64,000 nt of DNA, from contig CAUJGJ010000397.1 of NCBI GenBank assembly GCA_963170055.1, positions 507,501 through 571,500 of the forward strand, read 5' to 3'. This DNA is from Halisarca cf. caerulea (Eukaryota; Porifera; Demospongiae; Chondrillida; Halisarcidae). How positions within the stretch are numbered: the stretch's first letter is position 1; every line of letters begins with the position of its first letter. The translations under genes were made by a program, and so were the position numbers. This document shows positions 1 to 10,156 of this stretch, piece after piece. The notes beneath the pieces are model-generated. The model did no database searches, was not told the DNA's origin, and saw nothing but the letters and a program-made list of their open reading frames with translations.

Positions 1-1038
1 GTGAAAATGATTACTGGGTGTGTGTTATCTGTTGCAGACATAGAAAAGTCTAATTCTCTCTTTCAAGAGTTTGGAACACAATTTGAGGCACTCTATGGCG
101 AACGTAAATGTACCATCAATATGCATTTGCACTTGCATCTCATGCAAAGTTTAAAAGATTATGGGCCTGCACGTGCTTTTTGGCTGTACTCTTTTGAAAG
201 GTTTAATGGTATCCTTGGTTCTTTCCATACGAATAACACACATATTGAAGCACAGATTATGGCCAAGTTCTTAGACTCTCAATTCATTCAAGTTGACGAT
301 ACTTCATTTGTTGATAATGAGGAATTTTACACCTTTTTGCCCAAATCCTATATGCCTCTCCACCATTCTCAAGGTTCAAACTCAGTTTTGAGCATTCCTT
401 TGAATAATGTTGTGCAGTTTTTAACACAATGCACAGGGCCAATCAATAATATAAGTGTGAGTAGCCTTGAAAGTTTTCAAAACATGGTCAATTGTATTGG
501 TCCATTTTCAGAAACTGTGTTAACATCCCAGGAGCTGAAGAGAATTGACAGCCTTCTCTGTGAAATGTTCGGTCCTCAAGCAAAAGCCATATCACGGTTT
601 GCTTTGAAGTTCAGAAAGGCAACTATTGGCGATGATATCGTTGGGTCTACATTGCCTGGTGCAAGTGTGGCTTCTTCCTTTGTACTTGCTCACTGGCCAG
701 GTCAATTATTGAACACAACACCAGAATGGCACATGGGACAAATACAGTACTTCCTTCAGATCGAGTTCCTAACCGATCAAACCCACTCGGGCAAAACTCA
801 GCAAATTCAATTTGCCTTTGTGCATTGGAGGAAGCCCCATACTTACAAGAACCTCTTTGGTGAAGATGTTGCACAAGTCTGTGAATCCACCATTCTCCCT
901 CAATGTGTATGGAGTTATCTTCCTCTTCATCGCATATCAAAGCGCTGTGCATGCATCACAATGCTGGTCACTTTCCCAGATAGCACCACTGAAACTGTAA
1001 CCATAGCCTGCCCCATTGCCCTGCGTCTGAAACTGTAA
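1..1038 (+). CDS. CACTA-type transposase C-terminal part (DUF4218-like), cut by window edge
   Basis: The open frame runs from the window edge to TAA at 1036-1038. The segment at about residues 40-85 has NMHLHLHLMQ, DYGPARAFW and SFERFNGILGSFHTNN. This is the signature of the DUF4218 domain that follows the catalytic core of CACTA (En/Spm) transposases. The GTG at position 1 is not a credible start. A pyrimidine-poor but usable acceptor (ttgcag) ends near base 37, so a 3' exon may begin there. The catalytic domain would lie to the left, outside the window. No stop or frameshift is seen in the visible part. The family call rests on motif memory; the exact superfamily is less sure. Confidence 0.6.
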   Translation: MKMITGCVLSVADIEKSNSLFQEFGTQFEALYGERKCTINMHLHLHLMQSLKDYGPARAFWLYSFERFNGILGSFHTNNTHIEAQIMAKFLDSQFIQVDDTSFVDNEEFYTFLPKSYMPLHHSQGSNSVLSIPLNNVVQFLTQCTGPINNISVSSLESFQNMVNCIGPFSETVLTSQELKRIDSLLCEMFGPQAKAISRFALKFRKATIGDDIVGSTLPGASVASSFVLAHWPGQLLNTTPEWHMGQIQYFLQIEFLTDQTHSGKTQQIQFAFVHWRKPHTYKNLFGEDVAQVCESTILPQCVWSYLPLHRISKRCACITMLVTFPDSTTETVTIACPIALRLKL

Positions 1039-1310
1039 TTTGTGGGACTGCTTTAATGTATTTATTTCATGTCACTGCAGTACATGCAGTAATAGAATAT
1101 ACATTTAAATGTTGATATTATATGCAAATAAGTCTTTTATATCTATCCACATGTTCATGCACGTATATGCGTACACATATATACGACTGGCTCATGACCG
1201 ATCATGCAATTGCATGTAATTGTACATGTAGTTCGTATATTTGTTATTATCTAATATACTATTATATTTAGTATGCATGTGATGTCACTGTAGAATGTAT
1301 TGCATTGTAT

Positions 1311-1828
1311 TTTTTGGCTGCCAGAAAGCAGCCTTATATTACTTTAATTTATTAATTAACTTTATTATTGTAATAATTGGAAATGTTCATAATGTCTGTA
1401 AAAATGTCTATACCGTACAACCAGAAATATTGGCAGAAAGAATATTTGGCAGTTTTGCATGGGCAGCTGTTTTAGGCATTAATTGGTGATTTGTACAACT
1501 GCAGGAAAGTCAGTGTTGTACGGAAAATATTGGCAGTACTTGCCCAAACCCCCAATCCACCAATATTTCTGAGTATATGGTATGTTATGTCAACAACATG
1601 GCAGACATTTAAGCGGTACTCGATTTCTTGCAATTGGCTACAATTCAACAAAATACATGTATTTGCATAGTATAATATTAGCTCCTTATTTCATCAGCAA
1701 GAGTCTTTTAGAACTATAAAGTACTTTTAAGTGTTAGTAGTTTGATTATGCAATTGCATAATAACAAGTAATTCGAGTTAAAAACTCGTGGGGGCTGCCG
1801 CCCCACGCACTCGAATCACTTGTAAAGC
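1311..1828. mobile_element. Diverged hairpin-ended MITE, family 2 copy A
   Basis: It starts with an imperfect hairpin (ggctgccagaaagcagcc, 1316-1333). Its body matches family-2 copies at 36401-36703 and 56888-57853: the caacaacatggcagac block near 1590 and the atcagcaagagtcttttaga block near 1697. Its right end runs into the hairpin at 1765-1828, which is also the left end of the family-1 element. It is interrupted by the TACCGTA-type MITE at 1413-1580. Confidence 0.6.
1413..1580. mobile_element. 168-bp MITE of the HIRAN-Ulp1 transposon family
   Basis: It is flanked by TA at 1411-1412 and 1581-1582. The left end reads ccgtacaaccagaaatattggc. The right end, reverse-complemented, is the same apart from a few bases. 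These ends match the TIRs of the autonomous element at 26686-33717, so this is a non-autonomous internal-deletion derivative. It carries no coding sequence and sits inside a decayed family-2 hairpin element, whose body resumes right after it. Confidence 0.75.
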
Positions 1829-2045
1829 ATTGGAGTGTAAGTGCACAGCTGAACATTCATAGAACATACTGTTTATTGTAACTGAACGATTGTTTTGAAA
1901 ACAATTGCCATATTTGGCAATTGTTTGCAAAACAATTCCTCTAACTCCTTCCTGTATAAATTCATACTTCTCTATTACTATTATATAAATTCTCTATTAT
2001 AAGACTTTTCTTCAAATCCATATTATATATATATATATATATATA

Positions 2046-2359
2046 TGTAACGTTTCTAGACTATTGTGTAGTGTATGTAGAAACATGTATTAGGCCGAGT
2101 ACAGTATTGCTTATTGTGTTGCTTAACAGTAGTGTGTTATTATATAGTTTACGCAGTGCTTGATGTTGTCACGTGCCCTATGACGATGTATTACACCTCA
2201 TTAACTGTAAACGGGCGCAATGCCTAACTCTTTTTTGTTCTGTGTGGTTGGACCATGTGGCAGTGGCCAGGTCGTTGTTGAGCAGAGTAATGATGGCAGT
2301 GACAGTGTGTTCGGAGATTTTCGCGTAGCCGACAGCAATAGTGTTAGCTGATTGCTACA
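2046..2359 (+). repeat. 5' LTR of the gypsy element
   Basis: It is 314 bp, begins tgtaacg and ends tgctaca, and has an apparently identical partner at 7892-8205. The U3/R/U5 boundaries cannot be set by eye. Confidence 0.95.
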
Positions 2360-2361
2360 TT

Positions 2362-2379
2362 TGGGGGCCAGTCCGGGAT
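2362..2379 (+). promoter_or_regulatory. tRNA primer-binding site (proline-tRNA type)
   Basis: The sequence tgggggccagtccgggat starts 2 nt after the 5' LTR. It begins with TGG, as needed to pair with the tRNA CCA end. It differs at two central positions from the proline-tRNA site that is well known in murine-leukaemia-type retroviruses. Proline tRNA as primer is therefore an inference. Confidence 0.75.
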
Positions 2380-2396
2380 CTCCGCGACCGATCAAG

Positions 2397-4844
2397 ATGT
2401 CGAGGGCAGAGTCGTTGGCGTTGGAGCTGGACTCGTTGAAATTGGAGCTTGAGAAGCTCAAGGCCGAGAATGCACGACTGCGGTCAAAGGATTCAAACAC
2501 CGATGGATTCGAAGAGTTGTGAGAATCGTACGAGCAAATAGTGAGTGACCTGCTACTGAAAGATCAGGAGATAGCCGATCTGAACGGTAGGCTGGAGACA
2601 GTTTCCTCGGAACGCGACACAGCTTTAGCCCAAGTAGCGCAGACTAAGGACGTAGCGGAACTTGAACTACATCGAAAGTTAGCACAAGAACGGAGCAAAT
2701 GGGAAGCGAGGGAGGAGAGATGGGCCAAGCAGCTGGCTAGCAGGGAACGCGAAGTAGAGCAACAAGTTAGATTGTCGACAGCACGCAGCGAATCACCGCA
2801 ACTACCAGAGAACTCTACACCACAAGAGGTTAGCCACTATGCTTCACCCTTGGCAATGGTAGTAACTCCTACCACGCCCTGTACAAGTACCAATGGATCG
2901 ACTCTTGGGTATGGTTCAGTAACTGGTATGGATGGTATGACGAACACTAGCACAAGCAGTACCCGTACGTCTGTCACCACCTCTGCCAACCCTGTCACAA
3001 GTGATCATCTGTACACCAGTCACCCCAGTAATGCCATAACTACAACTATTACTAGTGGAGCCCTGGCTGCAAGTTTGGCTGGCCTGCCTTCTACATTGGA
3101 TGGACCCACCGACGTGCATACTCCAGGTACTTGGATGGCACAGCAGCTACCACCTCTCAACAAGTTTTCGGGAGATGAGGATGCTAATGGAGGAGAGACC
3201 ATTGAAGAATGGTTAGAACAATTCGAACTGGTTGCTGCAGTGGCTCATTGGGACCAATCTGCGAAGCTTGCCAACCTGGTAACTCGCTTGAAGGGATCTG
3301 CTTTTGCCTTCTTCCGCTCCTGCCCAGTGGAACAGCGTAGAAGTTATCACACCATCAGTACGGAGCTAAGGAAGCGTTTCACCCCTGTTCGTATCGGAGC
3401 CGTACAGACAAGCCTCTTCCACGATCGGAAACAATCAGATAGCGAGACTGTGGATACATATGCCCAGGACCTACGGCACCTTTTTCATAAAGCGTACCCA
3501 AGCTCTAAGCGTGGAGCACATGAAGCAGAAGCGATTGCCCAAACAGTCCTCACCAATCAGTTTGTAGCAGGACTTCGGTCCAATATTAAAGCCAAAGTAG
3601 CTGGTACTGAAGGGACATTTGGAGAACTCCTCACCAAAGCACGGTTTGAGGAGGCAAAGGTGCGGGAACTGAGGAGCACACCGGCAAAGCCACCACTAAG
3701 TTTAAGTAGTCGTTCAAACACCCATGGTCAGTCGACACCACGGTACTCACCTACCAATGGACAGTCGGCCCGTAGAGAACAGCAGACACGATCAAATGGA
3801 CCCCGCCAGAACCCTAAGAAGTGCTACACCTGTGGTTCCACAAGTCACTTGGCCCACCAATGCCCACATTGGGAGAGAACAGGACCAGTGGAAGCTCCAG
3901 GAAAGGAGTACCGGCAGACCCATGGACGTCAAGTTGCCCATATTTCAGAGGATAAAGTCGTTGTAACCCACACAGACCCGCCAACAGAGACAGTGGCGGA
4001 ACTACGCCATAAGCTTAAGGAAGCAGAGGTGAGGGAAGCTATTAGTGATGTTTGTGTTACATTACACGTGTTGGAGACAGGCCCTAACTCTAAGGGAGTC
4101 AAGCTGGGGCCTACACCAAGGACACAGGTTAAGCTAGAAGGAGAGGCCACCACAGCTTTGTTAGATACTGGATCCCCAGTTACTATTGTATCTTTAGAAT
4201 ATTTGCTTCAAGTTCTTGCCCGTACCAGGCAGCCAGGGATCACACCAGAGCAGTGGCGGGCCACGGTGGAAGAACGACTCAAACCGACCAACCTGAACCT
4301 TCGGAACTACGGTGGAGAGGAGCTGAACATTGTCCGCCAGATCTCGGTAACCTTGATGCGGGAGGGACATTCGGTGACTGCCACAGTTCAAGTCCAGGTC
4401 GCAGCCCCTGTCCCACTACTGATCGGAACAGATGTCCTACCCCAGTTGGGCTTCCAATTCCTACAAAAGGACCACCATGAATGCCAAGACTTACTCCAAT
4501 CGGATAGTGACCCCAGTGGCCCAGAGCCACCTACTAAGCAGCACAGTGAGGGGGGCACTGGGGTATTAGCAGAGCAAGATGCTACAGTCCGATTGCTACA
4601 GGCCACAAGACTTCCCCCTCGTCATGCTAAGCTTGTCCGTGTGCATGCGTCATGTTCACATGTACCCTCTACATCCTTATTTTCCCCAGACCCGGTAGTA
4701 AGAAGGGATGAGTCACTACAGATCCAAGAATCAGTAGTAGAACCAGACGGTGAGAATCACTTTGTTATCCTTGTGGAAAATCACACTTGCACCCCTGTTA
4801 CCCTTAATGGAGGCGATGCCCTGGGTACACTTCATGAAGTGTAA
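2397..4844 (+). pseudogene. gag: Gag plus aspartic protease region of the gypsy element
   Basis: The likely start is ATG 2397 (MSRAESLALELDSLKLE), which opens a heptad-rich coiled coil. An in-frame TGA at 2520-2522 interrupts it; the frame then continues open from 2523 to TAA at 4842-4844. The GTG at 2541 is not a real start. Landmarks are a Ser/Thr-rich stretch (about 2800-3100), a capsid-like helical segment (about 3180-3660), a CCHC zinc knuckle (CYTCGSTSHLAHQC, 3822-3863) and a retropepsin active site (LLDTGSPVTIVS, about 4158-4190). Gag packages the RNA and the protease processes Gag-Pol. The terminal TAA lies in the same frame as pol, so it could be either a recoded stop or a mutation. 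Confidence 0.88.
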
Positions 4845-7800
4845 TTCCCGGACGTTGTGGGAGATCCTTCTGTATCGTGTCCTAGAGCAGAGGAAGCAGA
4901 GGAAGCCGATAGACAGCAGCAACTTCCACAGGTAGCCAGGGTAGTCGCTGTGGGTCAGTCTGCGGGAGATAGAGAGCAACAACTCAGAGAGGTCCTTAAA
5001 GTGGATCATGAGCATTTGTCTGAAGATTACCGGCACCAGTTGGAGGAGTTAGTTGTCGAGTACCAGGATGTGTTTTCTTTAAACCCATTGGATATTGGAT
5101 CAACTAATGTGATTTCACATCACATCGACACTGGGGAACAAACCCCAATCAAGCAGGCTGCAAGGTGTACCCCTTTTGTTTTGAGACAGCGGATTGAGGA
5201 ACTCACCCAAGAGATGCTTGAAGCAGGAGTTATCCAACCATCTACAAGCCCCTGGGCCAGCCCAGTAGTCCTAGTGCGTAAAAAGGATGGCAGCCATCGC
5301 TTTTGTGTGGATTACCGAAGATTGAATGCCGTTACGAAGATGGATGTATTTCCTTTGCCAAGGATTGATGACACACTGGATCTTCTGGCAAAGACAAAGT
5401 ACTTTACAACACTGGATCTAGCATCAGGGTACTGGCAGGTGAAGATGGACCCCCAGTCGCAAGAGAAGACTGCATTTACCACACATTCCGGATTGTATGA
5501 ATTCGCAGTGATGCCATTTGGCCTGTGCAATGCACCAGCAACCTTTCAGAGGTTAATGGAAGCAGTTTTGGCAGGTGTAGCCCGTGAAAAGTGTATGGTC
5601 TACTTGGATGATGTGCTTGTGATTGGTCAGACTTTTGAGGAACATGTGGACAATCTAAGGTGTGTGTTTAATCGCCTACGAACAGCCGAGTTAAAGCTGA
5701 AGCCTACAAAGTGCTACTTTGGCAGCCATCAGGTCGAGTACCTAGGATACCTTGTTTCACAGGACGGGATCTCTGCTGACCTGAGGAAAGTTAAGGCCAT
5801 CCGCGATTTTCCATCCCCTCGTGATGTCAAGACCCTTCAGTCATTTCTTTGACTTGCTTCATATTACCGCCGATTCATACCTAATTTCTCTGTAGTGGCC
5901 AACCCCCTGTTTGCCCTGACTCGGAAAGCCGTGGATTTTGTGTGGAATTCAACTTGTCAAGCTGCTTTTGATCAGCTGAAGCAACTACTTTCCGAAGCAC
6001 CTGTCTTAGCTTTTCCCTTATTCGACCGTGGATTTCGCCTGGATACTGATGCCTCTGGTCGTGGGCTAGGTGCTGTCTTATCTCAGCTACAAGACGACGG
6101 ATCAACCCGACCCATCGCATTTGCTAGCCGCAGCCTACAAACCCATGAAAAGAACTATGGAGTAACCGAATTGGAGGCCCTCGGTGTGGTGTGGGCAGTT
6201 AAGCACTTTAAACACTATTTGTATGGGCAAGCCTGTGATGTCTTCATTGACCATGAGGCCCTGAAGGCGCTTCTGAATACGCCTCATCCCTCTGGAAAAC
6301 TAGCACGATGGGGATTAGCTCTTCAAGAAGTCAATCTGACAATCCACTATCGCCCCGGAAGAATGAATGCAAATGCTGATGCCCTGTCACGCTACCCACA
6401 GCTGGAATCAGTTGATCAGGAGAGCGCCGAGGATACTGCAGTAATTGCTAGCCTAAGCCCTGTGACTCTGTCAAAGAGCGGGGAGAAGACGCTGATGCAG
6501 CGACAGCTTGAGGATCCTGAACTGAGTATCATCATCGCCTATCTGGAAAACAACCAACTACCAGAAGACTCAAAAAGAGCTAGAGAGTTGACACTCAGTA
6601 AACCGCAGTATCACATACAGGATGGAACTCTCTTCTACGTGGCAAAGGACAAGACTCTTCGGATAATTCCTCCCGCCAGAGACCGACAAGCTATCTTTGA
6701 TGAGGTTCACAGCAGTATCTTTGGTGGACACCTCCGAGAAGCCAAGATTCATAGTCAGCTTGCAAAACACTACTGGTGGTCGGGAATGAGGAGGGATATT
6801 CAAACTTGGTGTGCCTCCTGTTTGATCTGTGCAACCCGAGGAATCAGCAAAGCCCCTCGCGTACCACTAACCCCCATTCCTGTAGCCGGACCGTTCGATC
6901 GTGTTGGTGTGGATGTAATTCAGTTTCCAAGGTCTCGATCTGGAAAACAATATGCCGTAGTGTTTGTTGACTACCTAACCAAGTGGCTGGAGGTCTTCGC
7001 CACCAAGGATCAGACCGCACTGACGATAGCTAGATTGTTTGTGCAACAGATTGTGAGTCGACATGGTGTGCCTGCACAGTTACTCTCCGACAGAGGACCA
7101 GCCTTTTTGTCTGATGACAGAAATTTGTTCCATACTTGGTGTGGACAAGATCAATACTACAGCATACCACCCACAAACGGATGGATTAGTGGAGCGCTTT
7201 AACAGAACGCTTACTGCCATGCTTTCAAAGAAAGTTGACGTCAATGGAGAAGACTGGGATGAACACCTTCCTTTTGTGCTATTTGCTTACCGAGCTAGCC
7301 TGCAGGAATCAACTCAAGAGTCCCCTTTCTACCTACTGTATGGACGGGACCCTAAACTTCCATCTGTTTTAGCTTTGGACCGTGAACCCAACCGTGAAGA
7401 TGTCGATCTATGTACCTACAGTGCCGAAGTTACAGAGCGACTCCAAGAAGCGTGGGACTTAGCTCAATCATCAATTAAGGACGCTCAACGGAAGCAGAAG
7501 TCATTCTATGACCGCAACACTAAGCCCCATCACTTTCGTACTGGACAACGTGTGTTTGTCTACATGCCTGGAGCCAAGCAAGGAAAAGCCTACAAGTTCG
7601 CTAGACCCTTTCATGGCCCGTTTCGAATTACTAGTGTTTCTGAAACTGGAGTATCAGTACGCCCTGTGGACAAACCCGAAGGAGATCTCATCCGGGTAGC
7701 CTTTAACCGCTTGAGAGCCTGTCCCGATAGTATTACCAATACATTTTGGCCACCCCGTACTGGGGAAGGACCCCACTCACCCTTGGACAAAGGTACCAAG

Positions 7801-7857
7801 CACACTCCCGCTAGCAACCACATTTGGAAGGGCCGCCTCAGGAGCAAGACTCCCTAG
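4845..7857 (+). pseudogene. pol: Pol of the gypsy element: RT, RNase H, integrase (stop plus frameshift)
   Basis: Pol continues in the gag frame after the TAA. RT spans about 5130-5850 with the catalytic YLDD at about 5601-5612. It is cut by an in-frame TGA at 5850-5852, in the conserved SFL-x-LASYYRRF stretch. RNase H follows (LDTDASGRGLGAVL, TELEALGVVWAVKHF, NANADALSR). Integrase has an H2C2 finger (GGHLREAKIH, CASCLIC), the first Asp in GVDVIQF, the second in LLSDRG and the Glu in GLVERFNRT. A frameshift between about 7105 and 7140 moves the C-terminal third of integrase to another frame, which ends at 7857. This copy cannot make a full Pol without recoding. Confidence 0.92.
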
Positions 7858-7880
7858 CTGGTCGAGGACGCCCATCACAA

Positions 7881-7891
7881 GAGCGGGGAAT
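7881..7891 (+). promoter_or_regulatory. Polypurine tract of the gypsy element
   Basis: The sequence gagcggggaat lies directly before the 3' LTR and is purine-rich with one C. It is the expected plus-strand primer for reverse transcription. Confidence 0.6.
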
Positions 7892-8205
7892 TGTAACGTT
7901 TCTAGACTATTGTGTAGTGTATGTAGAAACATGTATTAGGCCGAGTACAGTATTGCTTATTGTGTTGCTTAACAGTAGTGTGTTATTATATAGTTTACGC
8001 AGTGCTTGATGTTGTCACGTGCCCTATGACGATGTATTACACCTCATTAACTGTAAACGGGCGCAATGCCTAACTCTTTTTTGTTCTGTGTGGTTGGACC
8101 ATGTGGCAGTGGCCAGGTCGTTGTTGAGCAGAGTAATGATGGCAGTGACAGTGTGTTCGGAGATTTTCGCGTAGCCGACAGCAATAGTGTTAGCTGATTG
8201 CTACA
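7892..8205 (+). repeat. 3' LTR of the gypsy element
   Basis: It is 314 bp and I find no difference from 2046-2359. After it the AT tract of the host MITE resumes (tatatatat then cggacgagcg). Confidence 0.95.
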
Positions 8206-8286
8206 TATATATATATCGGACGAGCGTTACACACCGGAAGTCCAAATGAAAACAATATAGGGGCTGCCTGCGGCAGCCCCTAAAAA

Positions 8287-8699
8287 TATATATTGTTTCT
8301 GATCTCAGCCATCTTTAAATTAAGACTAACGAGGCCATGCAATGCCATGTACATATGCACACATGCAACGGGTTTTTAAATTTAGTTAAACACATAATAA
8401 TAAACTATGTATCAATATTACAGTGTGCACATGGATTCTATATAATATATATTTGTGCATGCATATACAGTTCATTCATGTTACAATTACAGACAAATTT
8501 AATTAAAGAAGTTAACGTTAACATTTGTAGTACAATCAATCGAATGCCATATATTAGACTAAGTTAAAATTTACGTATACGTATAAATGGAAACAATGTC
8601 ATTGTAGTTACCAGTAGGTATAATATGCTATGTTATATAGGTACATATAATAAGGGATACTGTATTGCAAGTCAGCTGAATGTCATATTGTGTAATGAG
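8287..8699. other. Intergenic, nothing recognised
   Basis: AT-rich single-copy-looking sequence between the MITE end and the 3' end of the kinase gene. I see no ORF or repeat worth calling. Confidence 0.5.
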
Positions 8700-10011
8700 T
8701 TAATTGGTTTCATCTGTATCAGTTGATGATGCAATACTCTCACACTCCTTTTTCAACAAAGATGCCTCGGGTCGTTGATTGTAGTTGGGGAGCAAGCACC
8801 TTTCAGCCATGCTCAACAAATACTGCTGTGTCTTCTCCTGTAAATTGAAAAAACGCCTATTACCACAAATCTGGCGAATTATGTGACCGACAGCGTATAT
8901 ATCGCTCTTGGTAGAGAAGGGCTGTACACCATCAATCACTTCAGGTGCAATGGTAGGGTATTTCATTTTGTATTCATGCCTCTCACTATCAGACAATCTT
9001 AAACGAAGTCCTTCTTTTATAGTGGATGCTTTTCCAAAGTCAATCAGTACTATCTGATAAGCAAAAGATCCAAACATTGCCAAAGTCACATCAGAAGCTG
9101 AAGAATACCCTGGTTGAGAATGGGACAGACTATGGTCATCACATGCTGCAATTAGAATATTGTCTGTTTTGATATCATTATGTAGGATTTCAACGTTTGC
9201 GTGCAAATAGCGCAGCGCCTCTAAAATTTGAAGGGTCAAAATCAACCAGCCACTTCCGGCAGGGATTAATTTGTGCATTTTCAGTTCATCGCGAACTGTT
9301 GAAGCCTTCATATGGCTGATCCCATGGAATTGCATCACCAAACGTAGTTTATTTTTTGATGTAATCCCAATTAGTAGTGGTAGGAATTGATGGCAAATCC
9401 TTGATAAAAATGATGCCTCTCTCTTTACATCGTCAAGCATTGTTCTTGGAAGGTATTCCTTCACGGCCACTTTCAATCCTCTACACTTGAAGCTTCACAA
9501 TTCCAAAACTCCCTCTACCCAGATAAACTGGCTGGTGTTCACCATGAGCAATAGGATCCACGAGATTACTTTTGTCGATTTCATTATGTATAAATACTAG
9601 TTTCTCTTTCCCCTTGCCTGTCACCTGCCGTTTCATGGACTCCAATCTGTAATCCTTGAGAGTTTCCTTCCTTTTCTGTACCTCCCAGCAGTACCTATCA
9701 TAGTACGTGCGTGCCATTCCTTGGTACTTAGCAGCATCTGTTTCGATTTTTTTCCTCAATTTGTCTGCAAGTTCTACCTTTTCTTGGGCCACCTGCAAAC
9801 GCTTGGATAATATATCGTGCTCCTCTTGCTGGCAACTCCTTTTCGCCCGTCGTCGCTTCTTACGTGCATTACGCATCCTTCGCTTTTCTTCGACGGTATT
9901 CCTAATTCCCTTATGGCTACAACTGGATGATTCTGATTCCTCGCCGATTGTTTCGTCTTCCGAACTTGAACAGCTCCGGAGGTCCGCCATTTTGCGATTG
10001 ACCAATAGCAA
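8700..10011 (-). pseudogene. N-coil protein kinase gene with one frameshift
   Basis: An intronless gene of about 435 codons is read right to left. The N-terminal part (10011-9481) has an acidic/Ser start, a basic KKRRRAKR patch and a long coiled coil (about residues 60-125), and ends at the glycine loop GRGSFGIVKLQ. The frame then breaks at about 9482-9488; the kinase domain resumes at once in the next frame (KVAVKEY with the ATP lysine). It continues through the catalytic loop HNDIKTDN (HND in place of HRD), DFG (LIDFGKAS) and APE (IAPEVI) to the stop at 8700. One small indel accounts for everything, so this is either a recent pseudogene or a sequence error. Ser/Thr specificity is inferred from the HxDxKxxN loop. 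It is head to head with gene A, 145 bp away. Confidence 0.82.
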
Positions 10012-10156
10012 TATGATTATTATTTGTAATTATTGGTGGTTAGCGGTTAGCGGTCAAGCCTTTGGTGGTACTGCGTAATCGTATTGACCTTATATGGCTG
10101 TTTGGGCGGGAAAGTTGTAGGTAGCCAGTTGCAACTCTTCGAAAGATCGAGAACTC

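Larger units (their letters stand above)
2046..8205 (+). mobile_element. Ty3/gypsy LTR retrotransposon, complete structure, broken ORFs
   Basis: Two 314-bp LTRs (2046-2359 and 7892-8205), both TG...CA, look identical base for base. A primer-binding site, gag, protease, RT, RNase H, integrase and a purine-rich tract lie in order, so the RT-RH-IN arrangement is Ty3/gypsy. The element landed in an AT microsatellite; a tata duplication is compatible but cannot be proved there. The coding region has in-frame stops at 2520-2522, 4842-4844 and 5850-5852 and a frameshift near 7105-7140. No envelope gene exists: only 34 nt separate the pol stop from the 3' LTR. Confidence 0.95.
1765..8286. mobile_element. 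Hairpin-ended MITE, family 1 copy A, split by the gypsy element
   Basis: The left end is a 64-nt hairpin (caagtaattcgag arm, G/C loop, actcgaatcacttg arm). The right end is aggggctgcctgcggcagcccct at about 8259-8281. Between them lie a body of about 260 bp and an AT microsatellite. Without the 6.16-kb LTR element this copy is about 360 bp, the size of the uninterrupted copy at 41001-41356. It has no coding capacity. Both ends are palindromic, which is not a standard TIR layout. Confidence 0.75.

Noticed and set aside
2541..2543. GTG as start of gag
   Set aside because: The same frame has an ATG at 2397 with coiled-coil coding sequence, separated only by a stop at 2520-2522.
7858..7891. Envelope gene of the LTR element
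   Set aside because: Only 34 nt lie between the pol stop and the 3' LTR.
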